Part shown: one piece after another, positions 31,901 through 42,675 of the stretch | How the letters are laid out: each line of letters starts with the position of its first letter | How positions within the stretch are numbered: the stretch's first letter is position 1 | Source: Ciona intestinalis | Lineage: Eukaryota; Chordata; Ascidiacea; Phlebobranchia; Cionidae | Reading direction: 5' to 3' | NCBI RefSeq assembly: GCF_000224145.3 | Contig: NC_020176.2 | Span: forward strand, 3,028,433-3,092,432 | DNA length: 64,000 nucleotides | Notes under the pieces: model-generated | What the model was told of the DNA's origin: nothing | What the model saw: only the letters and a program-made list of their open reading frames with translations | Databases searched by the model: none | Translations under genes and position numbers: made by a program

Positions 31901-33596
31901 CACTAACCAATACAAAGTTGGCCAATGTCAGGATAATCGCGGCTCTAGGAAAGGTCTGAAGAAGTAGGATGAGGACAAAACATACGAGCGTTGCCACCCC
32001 ACAAGAATATAACAGGATTTTCCAATTATTCATCGAGTAGCGTACGACTACATCCGTGCACTTGTTCAAACCATACGACATTTTGTCCAAGACGCCGTTT
32101 CGGCTAGGGAAAACAGCTCTCTTCTCTCTGTGCGGATTCACAATTCCGGTAACTCCGCTAGCTCCACTGACTCCACTAGCTCCACTAACTCCGCCAGCTC
32201 CACTAACTCCGCTAGCTCCACCAACTCCGCTAGCTCCACCAACTCCGCTAGCTCCACCGACTCCGCTAGCTCCACTGACTCCGCTAGCTCCACTGACTCC
32301 GCTAACTCCAGTGACTCCGCTAGCTTCACTGATTCTGCTAGCTCCATTGACTCCGCTAGCTCCACTGACTCCGCTAGTTCCACTGACTCCGCTAACTCCA
32401 CTAACTCCGCTAACTCCACTGACTCTGCTAGCTCCATTAACTCCGCTAGCTCCACTGACTCCGCTAGCTCCACTGACTCCGCTAGCTCCACTAAATCCGC
32501 TAGCTCCACTGACCCCGCTAACTCCATTACCTCCGCTAGCTCCACTAACTCCGCTAGCTCCACTGACTCTGCTAGCTCCATTAACTCCGCTAGCTCCACT
32601 GACTCCGCTAGCTCCACTGACTCCGCTAGCTCCACTAAATCCGCTAGCTCCACTGACCCCGCTAACTCCATTACCTCCGCTAGCTCCACTGACTCCGCTA
32701 GCTCCACTAACTCCGCTAGCTCCACTGACTCTGCTAGCTCCACTGACTCTGCTAGCTCCATTAACTCCGCTAGCTCCACCAACTCCGCTAGCTCCACTAA
32801 ATCCGCTAGCTCCACTAACTCCGCTAACTCTACTAACTTCACTGACTTCACTAACTCCGGTAATTCTGCTAGCTTCACCAATTCCACTGACTCCGCTAGC
32901 TCCTCTAACTCGTCCACTGACTCCACCGACTCCACTAACTTCACCTACTCCGGTAATTCCGCTAGCTGCACTTACTCCGGTAACTTCGCCAACTCCGACG
33001 AAAGAACTAAGGTCAATTCCAAAGGTGGCAAAGTCATGAGAGGGGACGGTGGGGTGGTGACCAAGGGAAAGGGTGTTTTCTTCAGTCGAAGATACTGCCA
33101 AGTTTCCTTTCGAAACCACACATCTATTGCCTGCGTCTTCAAACGCAGCCATCTTCGCTGACGGCGATTCGCAAATTCGCATGCGAACCAGAGACTGGTT
33201 TAGATGTTGATATCCATTGGATATCAGCATCTCACTGCAACTTTGCATCGCAGTCGGACATCTCTTCACACAAAGAAATGCCTCATGCTGCGGGGCTTCC
33301 GGGTCGGAGTCGACCCGGAGAGCAAGCAGCAACTTATTTTCGGACATGTCCATACCAGAATGCTGTACTCCCATAACTTGGACGTTACCTTTACGCCCAC
33401 AGACGTTACCCCAGGAGTCAGCACCATAGACATATCGAAACGGGCTTCCATATAGAAAGCTATAACAGGCAATACAGGCCATACCTCCAACGCAGACAAA
33501 GAGAAAAACGAGAAACAGTGGATCAGTCACCTTCGTCGACCTTTCGGGACGGGAAGACAGGATTTCCACCATGTCTTTGTTTCTTCCGATAGCCAT
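28991..33596 (-). CDS. Choline transporter-like protein (SLC44 family) with giant repeat ectodomain
   Basis: SLC44 proteins carry choline or ethanolamine across plasma or organelle membranes. Exons 30305-33596, 29910-30111, 29540-29690 and 28991-29197 give 1283 residues; human SLC44A1 is about 650. TM1 is near residues 22-46, followed by the family signatures ADSWGNVCG and SGMDMSENK. The first extracellular loop is swollen by about 290 residues (about 198-487) of SGASGV-type hexapeptide repeats, ending in a furin-like REKR at about 492. TM2 and the remaining core follow from about 520 to 930. A tail of about 320 residues is charged and Pro/Ser-rich. The first exon, 3.3 kb, is intronless across the whole transporter core, unlike other genes here. 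The SLC44 assignment is firm; which paralogue (A1-like) is inferred. Confidence 0.85.
29225..29425. repeat. SINE fragments in the SLC44 gene
   Basis: Two pieces in an SLC44 intron: a tail piece (ATGACAGTCGTTATGACATG) and a head piece (TACAGTATGGCACGCCATGG, GGGATTTAGGCC) like those at 54078 and 54955. Confidence 0.45.
32136..33002. repeat. 18-bp coding minisatellite in SLC44 exon 1
   Basis: About 48 tandem units near GCTAGCTCCACTGACTCC (plus strand) encode G-V-S-G-A-S on the minus strand. A higher-order 144-bp block (8 units) is present twice in a row, about 32421-32564 and 32565-32708, sharing the rare variants CTAAATCC, CTGACCCC and CATTACCTCC. Unit length is a multiple of three, so copy number can change without breaking the frame. 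Confidence 0.95.
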
Positions 33597-35271
33597 AGTT
33601 GGAAGAGAGATCGCAGATTTGTAATAAATCGAGTGTTGAAGTAAACTTCAAAGGTTGAATCGCTTTGTTGGAACAGAATCAAAGTAGAAACTTTGCGTCG
33701 TGAATCAACAAAAATGTGAAATTGTGTGAAAAATTTGTTGGCACGCAGCCAAATTTCCGATTGTCAATCATAATGACACTTGTTACGTCATAGTCACAAA
33801 CTTTGGCAGGCAAAATTTCTTACTCATTTAACAAAGATTTTGAAGGAATTCGGACATGTTTTCTTCACTACTCATTTTTTTATATAAAAAACTATTTTAT
33901 TTTAGCATTTTGTTCTTCTTCAGGGCGGTTTATTGATTTATTTTATTAATCCAACCATTTTATTGTACAGTATAGCATTTGCGAACTAGCAAATAATACA
34001 CAGTTTGTTAATTCAGTTACAAAACAAGAATTTATTCAGTTTTGTATTAAGAAACATGTTAGTACAGTTATCGCTTTCAAATGCATACAGCTTAAACTAT
34101 TTATACATTCTACTGGAATAGTATCAGGCATGTTTATTTCAACCATTTATTTTAAATTAAAAAAAATTATTTAGAAATTCGGCAAATGTTACCATAAATA
34201 AACTTTACAAAAAGTAAACCAAAGTGTTCAAAATTAATATGTAGGACATTTGTTGCGTAATCACATCAGGAAAAGATTAGTGACGCCTTGAGAGGTCGCG
34301 TCGCTTGTAATAAATTCTTGTGGTTACATGTTTTGTGTCTGACCCAACAGCGTACTACATGGCAAGTCAGTTGACACCAAACAAACTGATTTTAATCTCT
34401 TAATATTGAAAACATTGCTTAAGAATTCAAGACATATAGTAAACAGTACTGGTACTTATAATAGTTTACTTTAGACGACAGGATAAAAACGACATCTATT
34501 CACGGGCAATAAAATAATTGTTTTTTTGTTTTGACTATCCCAAAAAAAATATTCGATTTGAATTGTTGAATTATTCACAATATTGTCAGTGGCACATTCA
34601 AAACTAATAGTCAGATAAGGTGTGCTCTAGCAATGAAGCTACCCCTTATTTTCATTCTTTTGTTCGGTTGAATGAGAACAGAATGAAAGAAAGCCTGAGG
34701 GAGTTGAGTGAGCCATTATGTACATAGAGTAATTCAACGCCTGTCAGCTTATCCGGTCTGGTGGCTTGTAAAGTGGGCTGACGTCATTAGTATTGCGCAC
34801 GCTCATACAATATAATTCTTGTTTCTCACAATAAACTAATGTTTAAAGTTTATTGAAACATGCGTTAACTGATTTAATATTATACAAGGTGACCTTAATT
34901 GGTGTAAACTTTGTTTTGGGGTTAATCCTGAGTGTCTTGAGCTATAATTTCTTGATCATACAAAATTACTACTGATGTTACTCTCTCTCTTTCTCCAAAA
35001 AAAAATTTTTTTTGGGAGGGGGAGTGAAATTTTTTTTCGATTTCAGTTTTCGAAATTTAAAGAATTAAAAAATAGAAGAAGAGGAGGACACAGAGCACAG
35101 TAGCAGTAGAGAAAGCATGTGACTTCCTGCTATTTCACGAATTGATTATGTTTGCTTTTCTGTCTGGTCTAGCGGAGACTCAATATTTTTTGTCCGGCGG
35201 TTGGCGCTAGGGCGCGCAGAGCTTTTCGATGGTATTTCTTCAATAAAATGATCCGGAGGACCTCCGGATGT
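33597..35271. other. Intergenic between SLC44 and U2
   Basis: Includes the SLC44 promoter side and the upstream region of U2. No TATA box is at a convincing distance from the SLC44 start. A low-complexity CTCTCTCT, A9, T8 and GGGAGGGGG tract lies at about 34981-35025. snRNA promoter elements (PSE) must lie within about 35200-35260 but I cannot identify them by eye. Confidence 0.4.
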
Positions 35272-35338
35272 ATCGCTTCTCGGCTCTTTGAGCTAAGATC
35301 AAGTGTAGTATCTGTTCTTCTCAGTTAATACCTGGGAC
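35272..35338 (+). ncRNA. U2: U2 snRNA, 5' part
   Basis: Spliceosomal U2 snRNA, which pairs with the intron branch point. The first 67 bases are present: ATCGCTTCTCGG start, stem I, then GCTAAGATCAAGTGTAGTAT and CTGTTCTTCTCAG, including the branch-point recognition GTAGTA. Stem IIa (CTCAG/CTGGG) still pairs. Stem I is one base longer than the vertebrate form, with GCTC/GAGC around TTT. The gene is cut by the N run. Confidence 0.9.
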
Positions 35339-35838
35339 NNNNNNNNNNNNNNNNNNNNNNNNNNNNNNNNNNNNNNNNNNNNNNNNNNNNNNNNNNNNNN
35401 NNNNNNNNNNNNNNNNNNNNNNNNNNNNNNNNNNNNNNNNNNNNNNNNNNNNNNNNNNNNNNNNNNNNNNNNNNNNNNNNNNNNNNNNNNNNNNNNNNNN
35501 NNNNNNNNNNNNNNNNNNNNNNNNNNNNNNNNNNNNNNNNNNNNNNNNNNNNNNNNNNNNNNNNNNNNNNNNNNNNNNNNNNNNNNNNNNNNNNNNNNNN
35601 NNNNNNNNNNNNNNNNNNNNNNNNNNNNNNNNNNNNNNNNNNNNNNNNNNNNNNNNNNNNNNNNNNNNNNNNNNNNNNNNNNNNNNNNNNNNNNNNNNNN
35701 NNNNNNNNNNNNNNNNNNNNNNNNNNNNNNNNNNNNNNNNNNNNNNNNNNNNNNNNNNNNNNNNNNNNNNNNNNNNNNNNNNNNNNNNNNNNNNNNNNNN
35801 NNNNNNNNNNNNNNNNNNNNNNNNNNNNNNNNNNNNNN
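35339..35838. other. Assembly gap, 500 N
   Basis: Exactly 500 unknown bases, which looks like a placeholder length. It falls inside a U2 gene. A single U2 would need only about 50 more bases, including the Sm site, so the true gap may be much shorter, or may hide tandem U2 copies. Confidence 0.9.
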
Positions 35839-35907
35839 CGGTGCTGGAGCTTGCTCCAACCTGCTCACGGGTTGTCCCTGGTATTGCAGTACCTCCAGGT
35901 TCGGCCC
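35839..35907 (+). ncRNA. U2: U2 snRNA, 3' part
   Basis: Contains TGGAGCTTGCTCCAA (stem III) and CCTGGTATTGCAGTACCTCC (stem-loop IV, the U2A'/U2B'' binding hairpin) in the same orientation as the 5' part. It may be the other end of the same gene or the end of a neighbouring copy. Confidence 0.88.
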
Positions 35908-36552
35908 ACATTCCACTCCGGTGGAATTTCCTAACATTCAAACAATACTCTGAATCAACGAAGCAATTTATGCATCGTGGGGTCAAAAACATACAGCACA
36001 CCTACCATACAGTATGATATTATCATTTTTATTTATGTATGGGGCGTACAATTAGTTTCGTAAATGTAATGCACAAATTTATTTACCTCAATGATTTGTT
36101 GCATGCATCGTACCGTAACAATAATTTATCCCTTTTGTAATACGTATGCTATATACATAATATAAAACCAACACTAAAATTCATGCTGTTTTAAATAATT
36201 TAATCTTCTACAAACTTGTGTAGAACTACAGAAAAGATAAAGCTTTGAATGTTTTTTGGTTGATCAAACTATAATACAGCAGAGTTACTTTTAAAATGAC
36301 TATAGTTCTATGGGGCATTATTTATAAAGTATTCCTGTATTTCATAACCCGGTTCATATAAGTATTCATGCACCTCAAAAAAGGTACAAAGCCACAACCT
36401 TAAAATTTTTAGTAAGAGAATAAAATAGATAACCTCTATATAAAATAATAATTGTTGCCAGAAAAAAAACTATACAACGTTACAATGTATTTGTGTTTAA
36501 ATTTTTTAATGATCTTGTGCAGATAAACTATGATCGTAGTCCACGAACGTCA
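35908..36552. other. Intergenic, nothing recognised
   Basis: AT-rich DNA between U2 and the stop of the LamG-like gene; it would hold that gene's 3' UTR and the U2 3' processing signal. Confidence 0.4.
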
Positions 36553-37966
36553 TTACGTTGCGATTGGATCAGCTGTGATTCCCCATTTCTCAATGAAGTG
36601 TAAGTGATACTTCTTCATTACGTCATCGGTGATGACGTTGTTTTTAAAAAGCACAAATTCACCAATCGCTCCGTGAAAGAAGGCTCTTCCCGTAATGTCG
36701 ATAGCACCGATAGCAAAACTTGTATCCGCTTTAGTGGAACTGGCTTGAAATCTTTGAAGTAACTTCCCGTTGCACCACGCACTGCTTGCATCGGCACCAC
36801 CATCCGCATTCCACTGGATACTGATCACATTCCATACATCAAGTGCTCTTGGGTTAGCGTTGTTTAAGGTCAAACCAATTTGTACAGCTCCGACTGTGCC
36901 TGATAAATGCAATACACCGGCGTTGATCCCAACAAATTTATCCCAACCTCCGTTGTCATTTCCAAACAGCCCTCGCCAAGGTGTTAGAACATCTGCTGTG
37001 TAACTCGTAAGTCGATAAACTATAAACACAGTAAAGAGGTCGTTCGCTCCTCGTTTACGATTCAGATCAAGGTCGGTAACCAAACAGTTGGAATTTTTAT
37101 CAAACACCAAAAACCTGTGACCGTTTTGTCTTTCTTGTGACAGACGTGGTTGCAATTGAGGGTTGTTTTGTGATGCTGGTAACGATGATAAACCTTGACC
37201 ATAAACCGCTAATACATTGGATGTTTCTGATATGTTCAAGTCCGTGTCGTAGTCCACACGGTATTGTACTGTCGCGGTTGAAGTTATGTAATCTGAAAAG
37301 TGTCGTGTTAAAATTGTTATCTTTCATAAATGAAAGTTTGATTCTTTTAATACGGTCAAACACCGAAGCTAAAATTGTTCCTTATTCGAGGCAAATTCAA
37401 TTCGATTTTTCTCATTCGACTGCAAGATTTTTATTTAACTGTCTTGGTAAAGCATGTATAACTCTTCCAACACCAGACACGCATATTGTGAGCTATATAC
37501 TCTTATACTAATTGTTAGCTATTATGAATTTCTGTCACCTGAAATATGGTATATCGACCACTGCACAGTGAAGAGTATTTTCCCCCATCCTGAGTCTTGA
37601 TCGATTCGTTCCAGTTCCAAGACAGCGTTGTAGAAATTGATTTTTACAACAGTAGCGTTAAACTTCTCCACTCGTAAAGTGTCTTTGGGATTTGCTGTTA
37701 CCTTAATATGGTAAGGCTTCCAATTCAAACACACTTTGTAGTTTAGCGTTAGGTTTTGCTTTCTCGTTGTGGAATGAATTGTCTTTTCAGAAGAACGATG
37801 TATAATTGTCGAATATTCTGGATAAAACATGTTTTCGTATTTATGTATAAATGCAATTTTGTAAAACAACGAAATATGGTAAAACCACCGAAGTTTGACA
37901 CCCACCGCGTAACTGAAACGTTGCTGCAGGACAAAGCAGAATAACTGCAAGAAAAAGCCACAGCAT
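36553..37966 (-). CDS. Secreted protein with LamG/concanavalin-like domain
   Basis: Three exons, 37906-37966, 37539-37817 and 36553-37292, close in phase to 359 residues. Exon 1 is a signal peptide (MLWLFLAVILLCPAATFQ). Exon 2 (about residues 21-113) encodes a beta-rich unit with one cysteine and potential N-glycosylation sites (NLTLNY, FNATV). Exon 3 holds a LamG/Con A-like jelly roll of about 200 residues, with FLVFDKNS, DLFTVFIVYRL, WRGLFGNDNGGWDKF, WNVISIQWNAD, RAFFHGAIGEFVLFK and the closing motif MKKYHLHFIEKWGI. This arrangement resembles LamG_3-type lectin-like domains found in invertebrates and bacteria. The ligand is unknown. No membrane segment was seen. Confidence 0.8.
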
Positions 37967-38249
37967 CGTAATATTTTGATCTAATACTTTTCGTTTTCTA
38001 TAAGAGCTTTCTTATGAACAGTAACTGTTTATAAAAACATGTTTAACTGCACTGCTAAAGAAATAAGTCACATACCATTGATATTAAAAAAGTAGTTAAA
38101 TGTTTATAGATTCGTGTACATATATTCTTATATGACACGCGACTAAAACTGGGCAACACAAATAGTGCAACAAAAGCTTTTTCTCGCTACAGAATTCTAC
38201 AACGACCTAACACTGCCAACGTAATACTGATATAACATATATAAATATG

Positions 38250-38455
38250 TAAGGTGTACTGCCTCTAACCCAGAGGTCACTGATGGGTTGTCCAAATTAT
38301 TAGCCATACATAAAAAAATACAAAAAAATAATCACCCACAAAGTAACCTATATACATGATAACTCGTAAGCTGGCACGAGGTGTATGAACACCCGTGTTA
38401 TAACGACTGTCGTTTTCCGGCCACGCGAGGATAAAATAAGTTACATACATACATA
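38250..38455. repeat. SINE copy
   Basis: Carries CTAACCCAGAGGTCACTGAT, GGGTTGTCCAAA, then the tail AACTCGTAAGCTGGCACGAG, GTGTATGAACACCCGTG, TTATAACGACTGTCG and CCACGCGAGGATAAAATAAG. It is one of the better preserved tails in the window. Confidence 0.6.
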
Positions 38456-38699
38456 TTGATTACGCACTGCCACGTATCAAATTTTCTTGGTATAGCGGAA
38501 AAACGTAATTTCAACAAGAGTTACAGTATATCAATGATATGGACGTTGGTTGCATTTATTATTGGGAATTATCTTTTGTAAAATAACTATAGTACTCGTC
38601 GCTTAATTATTAAAAAAATAAAATTGGACAAAGCCAAAGTGTCATGACTTACTTTACAAATCCCCTAATGTGGGTAATTTATATAAAAATAGTGCGAGG

Positions 38700-38769
38700 G
38701 ATGACGTAATGAAGAAGTATCACTTCATTGAGAAATGGGGGATCACAGCTGATCCAATAACAACGTAAT
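38700..38769 (+). pseudogene. Inverted partial copy of the LamG gene's last exon
   Basis: The plus strand reads DDVMKKYHFIEKWGITADP before a stop. This matches the C-terminus of the 36553-37966 gene almost exactly, except for a missing LH pair and a changed last few residues. About 70 bp are duplicated on the opposite strand 2.1 kb away. No upstream part of the domain was found, so it is a fragment or the last exon of a lost copy. Confidence 0.75.
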
Positions 38770-39123
38770 GATGTTTCTAGATATAACCCAAATACCGCAA
38801 AAGAACATTTTTCGTATTTCGCAAGTTTTGCAATAATTGCATTTTTAGCATATAGCATGCTTGATTGGCAATATAGCTATGAAGTACAACCATCACACAT
38901 GTCACATGGTGTATAGATCCTTTAGTAACGAAATCAAATCGCCGTCCGCAGTATACTTTACCATACTTGTTATAGTTACTACTGTTTACATAGAGCTTAG
39001 CTTGCTATTGGTGTGATAATGTATTGTAGCTGGCAAACAACTCTATTATTTAATATTTATTGCATTGCATGTCCTTTGTTAATCACGATTCCCTTTATAA
39101 ATTATCTTTATTGTTTTACATGT

Positions 39124-42100
39124 TCACAACGCTGGGAACTTTTGCGTGTACATAACTACTTTATCTTGGTTAAGTCGTTGTCCATTCAACAGCGGTGTTT
39201 GTAGAACCATGTGATTCTGTTCTTCCAATGTGTACTGTGGCCATTCTTTCGGCACCTCTTGACCATTATTTGGATTTCTGAAAAGTAATGATGTCGGTCA
39301 TAAAGTTTTTGTATGTTCTACGCGCTTTACGACAAACGATTGCTTAAACTTTAACTTTACCCCATTGTTGTACCTTTTTAATCGAGTTTGTTCCAAGATC
39401 CAATAAAAAGAAAAATATGGTACTACGGAAACGTAACAGACAAAAATCTATATTTCCTTAAACAAGAATCATCTTCATATGCACCAAATCGGTGACAGAT
39501 TCGCGGTTATATTGCATGGTTATATTGCTTATATATTACCCAGTGTAAGCGAAGTTTGTAAAGTAAGTCATGACATTTCTACTAAGTTCTTTTTCATCTT
39601 CGGTAAAGCGAGCACCGTATGGCAATTCCCCCTTTACAAAAGGTGCCCCCCATACAAAGTGCATGTCGTCTGCGTGGTCACATTTAACAAACGCAGGTTT
39701 TTTAAGTACACCCGGTCCGTTCGTTTCATCGTGGTTAAACTGAGGTTGTTGAGTCATTTGGAAAAGATAAGTCGGTAACCCCATACCTATAGTAACAGAA
39801 ATCTTCAATTGTTAGAGGTTCGGACAATCGGTTTAACCCTATGATTGCAACAGTCGTTAAAATTAATGCGACTAGGTATTACATGATGCATACATTCAAA
39901 TTGTGCCGTTATTTCTTGATGCTCAATCCCAAATGTCATTCCAAATAACGCGTGTCTAGGTCTTGTTTCCAAGAGCTTCTTGTACTTTAGTGGAGGTATA
40001 TGAACTATTTGGTTTATGTATCCGACACACGGTTTTATAACACACTTAAATCATAAATTCCTACTTGTATGCGCAATTGCTGTCATAATTGTTGGTATGA
40101 CGAAAATAGAATCGGAAACCATATCTCCATGTAATAAACTGTATCTGGTCGGGTCATCCTTCGGGACGTCCCTCAAATAAGCCTCCTTTAGCATCTCGAA
40201 CGCTTCTTCTGCATTGCCTTTCTGTTAATATTGAACGTTGTAGTTGCAAGCGTGGTTATTGTCTGTCTACTTTAAATGTAGGTCCATGCGTTCTCCAGCT
40301 AATTTATACCCCATAAACATGTAACACCTAACTTCTAACTTATAATAAATAAACATTTTTGAATTACCGGCGTTGAATTGTCATACGAAATCCCTTAAAT
40401 CAATATGTGTACGGTTTCTTAATGTAAAACAATCTTCAATTCAAAACATGCTACATCTTCTACCTTGTATATCTTGTTAAAGGTCATCTGAAACATGTTT
40501 TTCACGTTTTCTTCAGCAGTTCCTTCGAAAAAATCGGGGTAGGTTGTAGCAGAGATCAAGCCGTGGCCCTCACTGTTTGTGCAGCCAATCAGAAGCGGCA
40601 CTCGGTGCACGTGACCGGCCTTAGTTAAGTTTTCGGGGCTGTCTTTTAAAACGTGACCGTCTATTGTCGGCATGCATCTCATAAAGTCCTAGTGAACGCA
40701 CTGTTTTAGATGTTGCATGCAATGACATATAGCTTGTAATAAATTTATATGTTGTGGAGAGCTTCGCAAATTTGGGACAAATAAAAGTGCTGGAGGCAAT
40801 TTGTAAAACTCACATTAAAGACACTTTGGGCGCTCATGAGATCTTCTATTGAGCGATTCCGTAGTTCTTGCAAAACTTGCTTTTCTCCTATATCCTTGTC
40901 AATGTTCAGCGCATTCAGAAAGGCTTCTCCTGCTGCAGATGTATCCTCCGCGCATAGAACTAAAACAAATCGTTTTTAACATGTACATATTCCAGATGTG
41001 TGTTGTCTGCGGCCATGACAAAGTACTGGTAAAAGTCGTACGTTCATTTATATTTATCCAACCCAGAAGTCACCAATAGGTTTTTTAAAGGTTACATTCA
41101 TTTATCTTACATGGTGACAACGTTGATCCACTAAGTAATATTGCTTTGTGGAAGAGACCTTTCGAGAGATCTGACATCATCAACAAATGGACCATCCCAG
41201 ATCCAGAGCTTTCGCCAAACAAAGTTACGTTTTCCGGATTTCCACCAAAAGCTCTTATATTTTGTCGAACCCATCTGTACCGAACATTTGAAGTTAGTTT
41301 TAGCTATATACCAAATTGTTCAAAATAGTAACTTTAATGATGTGTGATCAATTGTACGGTGGTTAGGTCGCTCCTATTGTAATGTTCTTACTAGTAGTGT
41401 TTCTAAATTGACAAGCATACAGAATAAAAAAAAAGAAAAAGAAAACAATCCACAAAAAATAAACAAAAAACACACAAAGAAAACGTAGTGACTTGCAAGC
41501 AGGCGTATAAAACAGAACACTCGTGTTATAACGGCAATAATTCAGCAACACTCATGCATTAAACATATTGAAATGATTAAGTTCTCACTTCAGAGCCAAA
41601 ATAACGTCCTGCAGGGCTAAATTTCCCGGACACACACTATCCTTTCCAAGTGAAAGATATCCGAATACGTTAACTCGGAAATTAACTACAACAGTTACAA
41701 CATTATTCATTCCCGAAACCGCTGTTCCGTCGACTCTGCCAGCAAAGTTTCTTTCGTAGTGACCACCAGTTAGCCAAACCATCACCTAATATATGAACGT
41801 ATAATCTAATTTTTAAGACTTTATATTTAAAGTTTTTTTGAAAGTGTAAACAAAAAATGGCCATGCACCCATAAATACTTAAATTCCTTTTTTTGTCTTT
41901 TTTTAGTGCAAAATTTGGCCATTTGTATAACACAAGCTTGCTGTCTGTTCTTGACGAACTATAAAGAAACTATGTGTTTTGACATTCGATTTTGCATTAG
42001 GCAAATGTATATGTTCTTTGAAGTGTAAAACTATTGTTTTATATTATATACTAACTGGTAAACTTGACGTCTTAACAGTACTAGGTGTAAACACGCTCAA

Positions 42101-42675
42101 ACGTAAGCAATCTTCTGTAGATTTGTTTTTGTCGAAGTTTAGCGAATCTTTCTGTGGGAGCATCTGATCGTACAGTTCTGTCGGCCCAACATTTTGTGGA
42201 CAGTTTGTTAAAGTTTCAGTCGCATTTAAAGTGCCCTCCCAATTTTCAGCACTAAAATATTGGTAATTTTGTATCATATAGCCTAGTACGATAGCCCATG
42301 TATTTTGCACTAGAGTTACACATACCAAAGACTGGACCAAATAACAGACTGGACAAAATAGCCAAAATAAAAGCATAGAATGTATATTTGTTCTGTGATT
42401 TTATAAGGAAATCATTATTTAAGAAATTTTCCGATTTAAGTTTATACTCGTTTACTCTATAGCACCAAACTATAATAAAAAAATTGTTTAGAGAAACACC
42501 TATGTTAGTTCAAATTGACTCACGCCTCTGGTGGTGCGAATCTTCGTTGACCACTTGTTGATTTCCCATACGGCACACTAAGATACATGTATACCGGTTG
42601 TGCATTTGAACAGTCTGGCTCTGATACCTTTCCTTTCAAGCGACCATTCTCGATTTGAATCTCTGGACAGTCCAT
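39124..42675 (-). CDS. Carboxylesterase (type-B, cholinesterase-like alpha/beta hydrolase)
   Basis: Hydrolyses carboxyl esters. Nine exons (42524-42675, 42056-42251, 41589-41785, 41111-41274, 40814-40959, 40464-40688, 40065-40221, 39540-39786, 39124-39277) give 545 residues, typical for the family. The nucleophile elbow is FGESSGSG (Ser about 204). The acid is Glu about 325 in TNSEGHG and the base is His about 450 in [32 protein letters not shown] is a classic signature. The oxyanion-hole motif, usually HGGG, reads TGGH (residues about 122-125). There is no signal peptide; an in-frame stop precedes the ATG, so it is probably cytosolic. A 5' UTR acceptor is visible at about 42718. Natural substrate unknown. 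Confidence 0.88.

Noticed and set aside
32136-33002. CRISPR-like or satellite array
   Set aside because: 18-bp units are contiguous without unique spacers and lie inside a coding exon of an animal gene.
32056-33161. Plus-strand proteins rich in Leu/Ala/Pro or Ser/Asn/Asp
   Set aside because: Frame shadows of the SLC44 minisatellite, with no start context, splice sites or conserved domain.
35299-36001. Two long minus-strand open frames of 212 and 226 codons
   Set aside because: They exist only because the N run is read as codons; the flanks are U2 snRNA.
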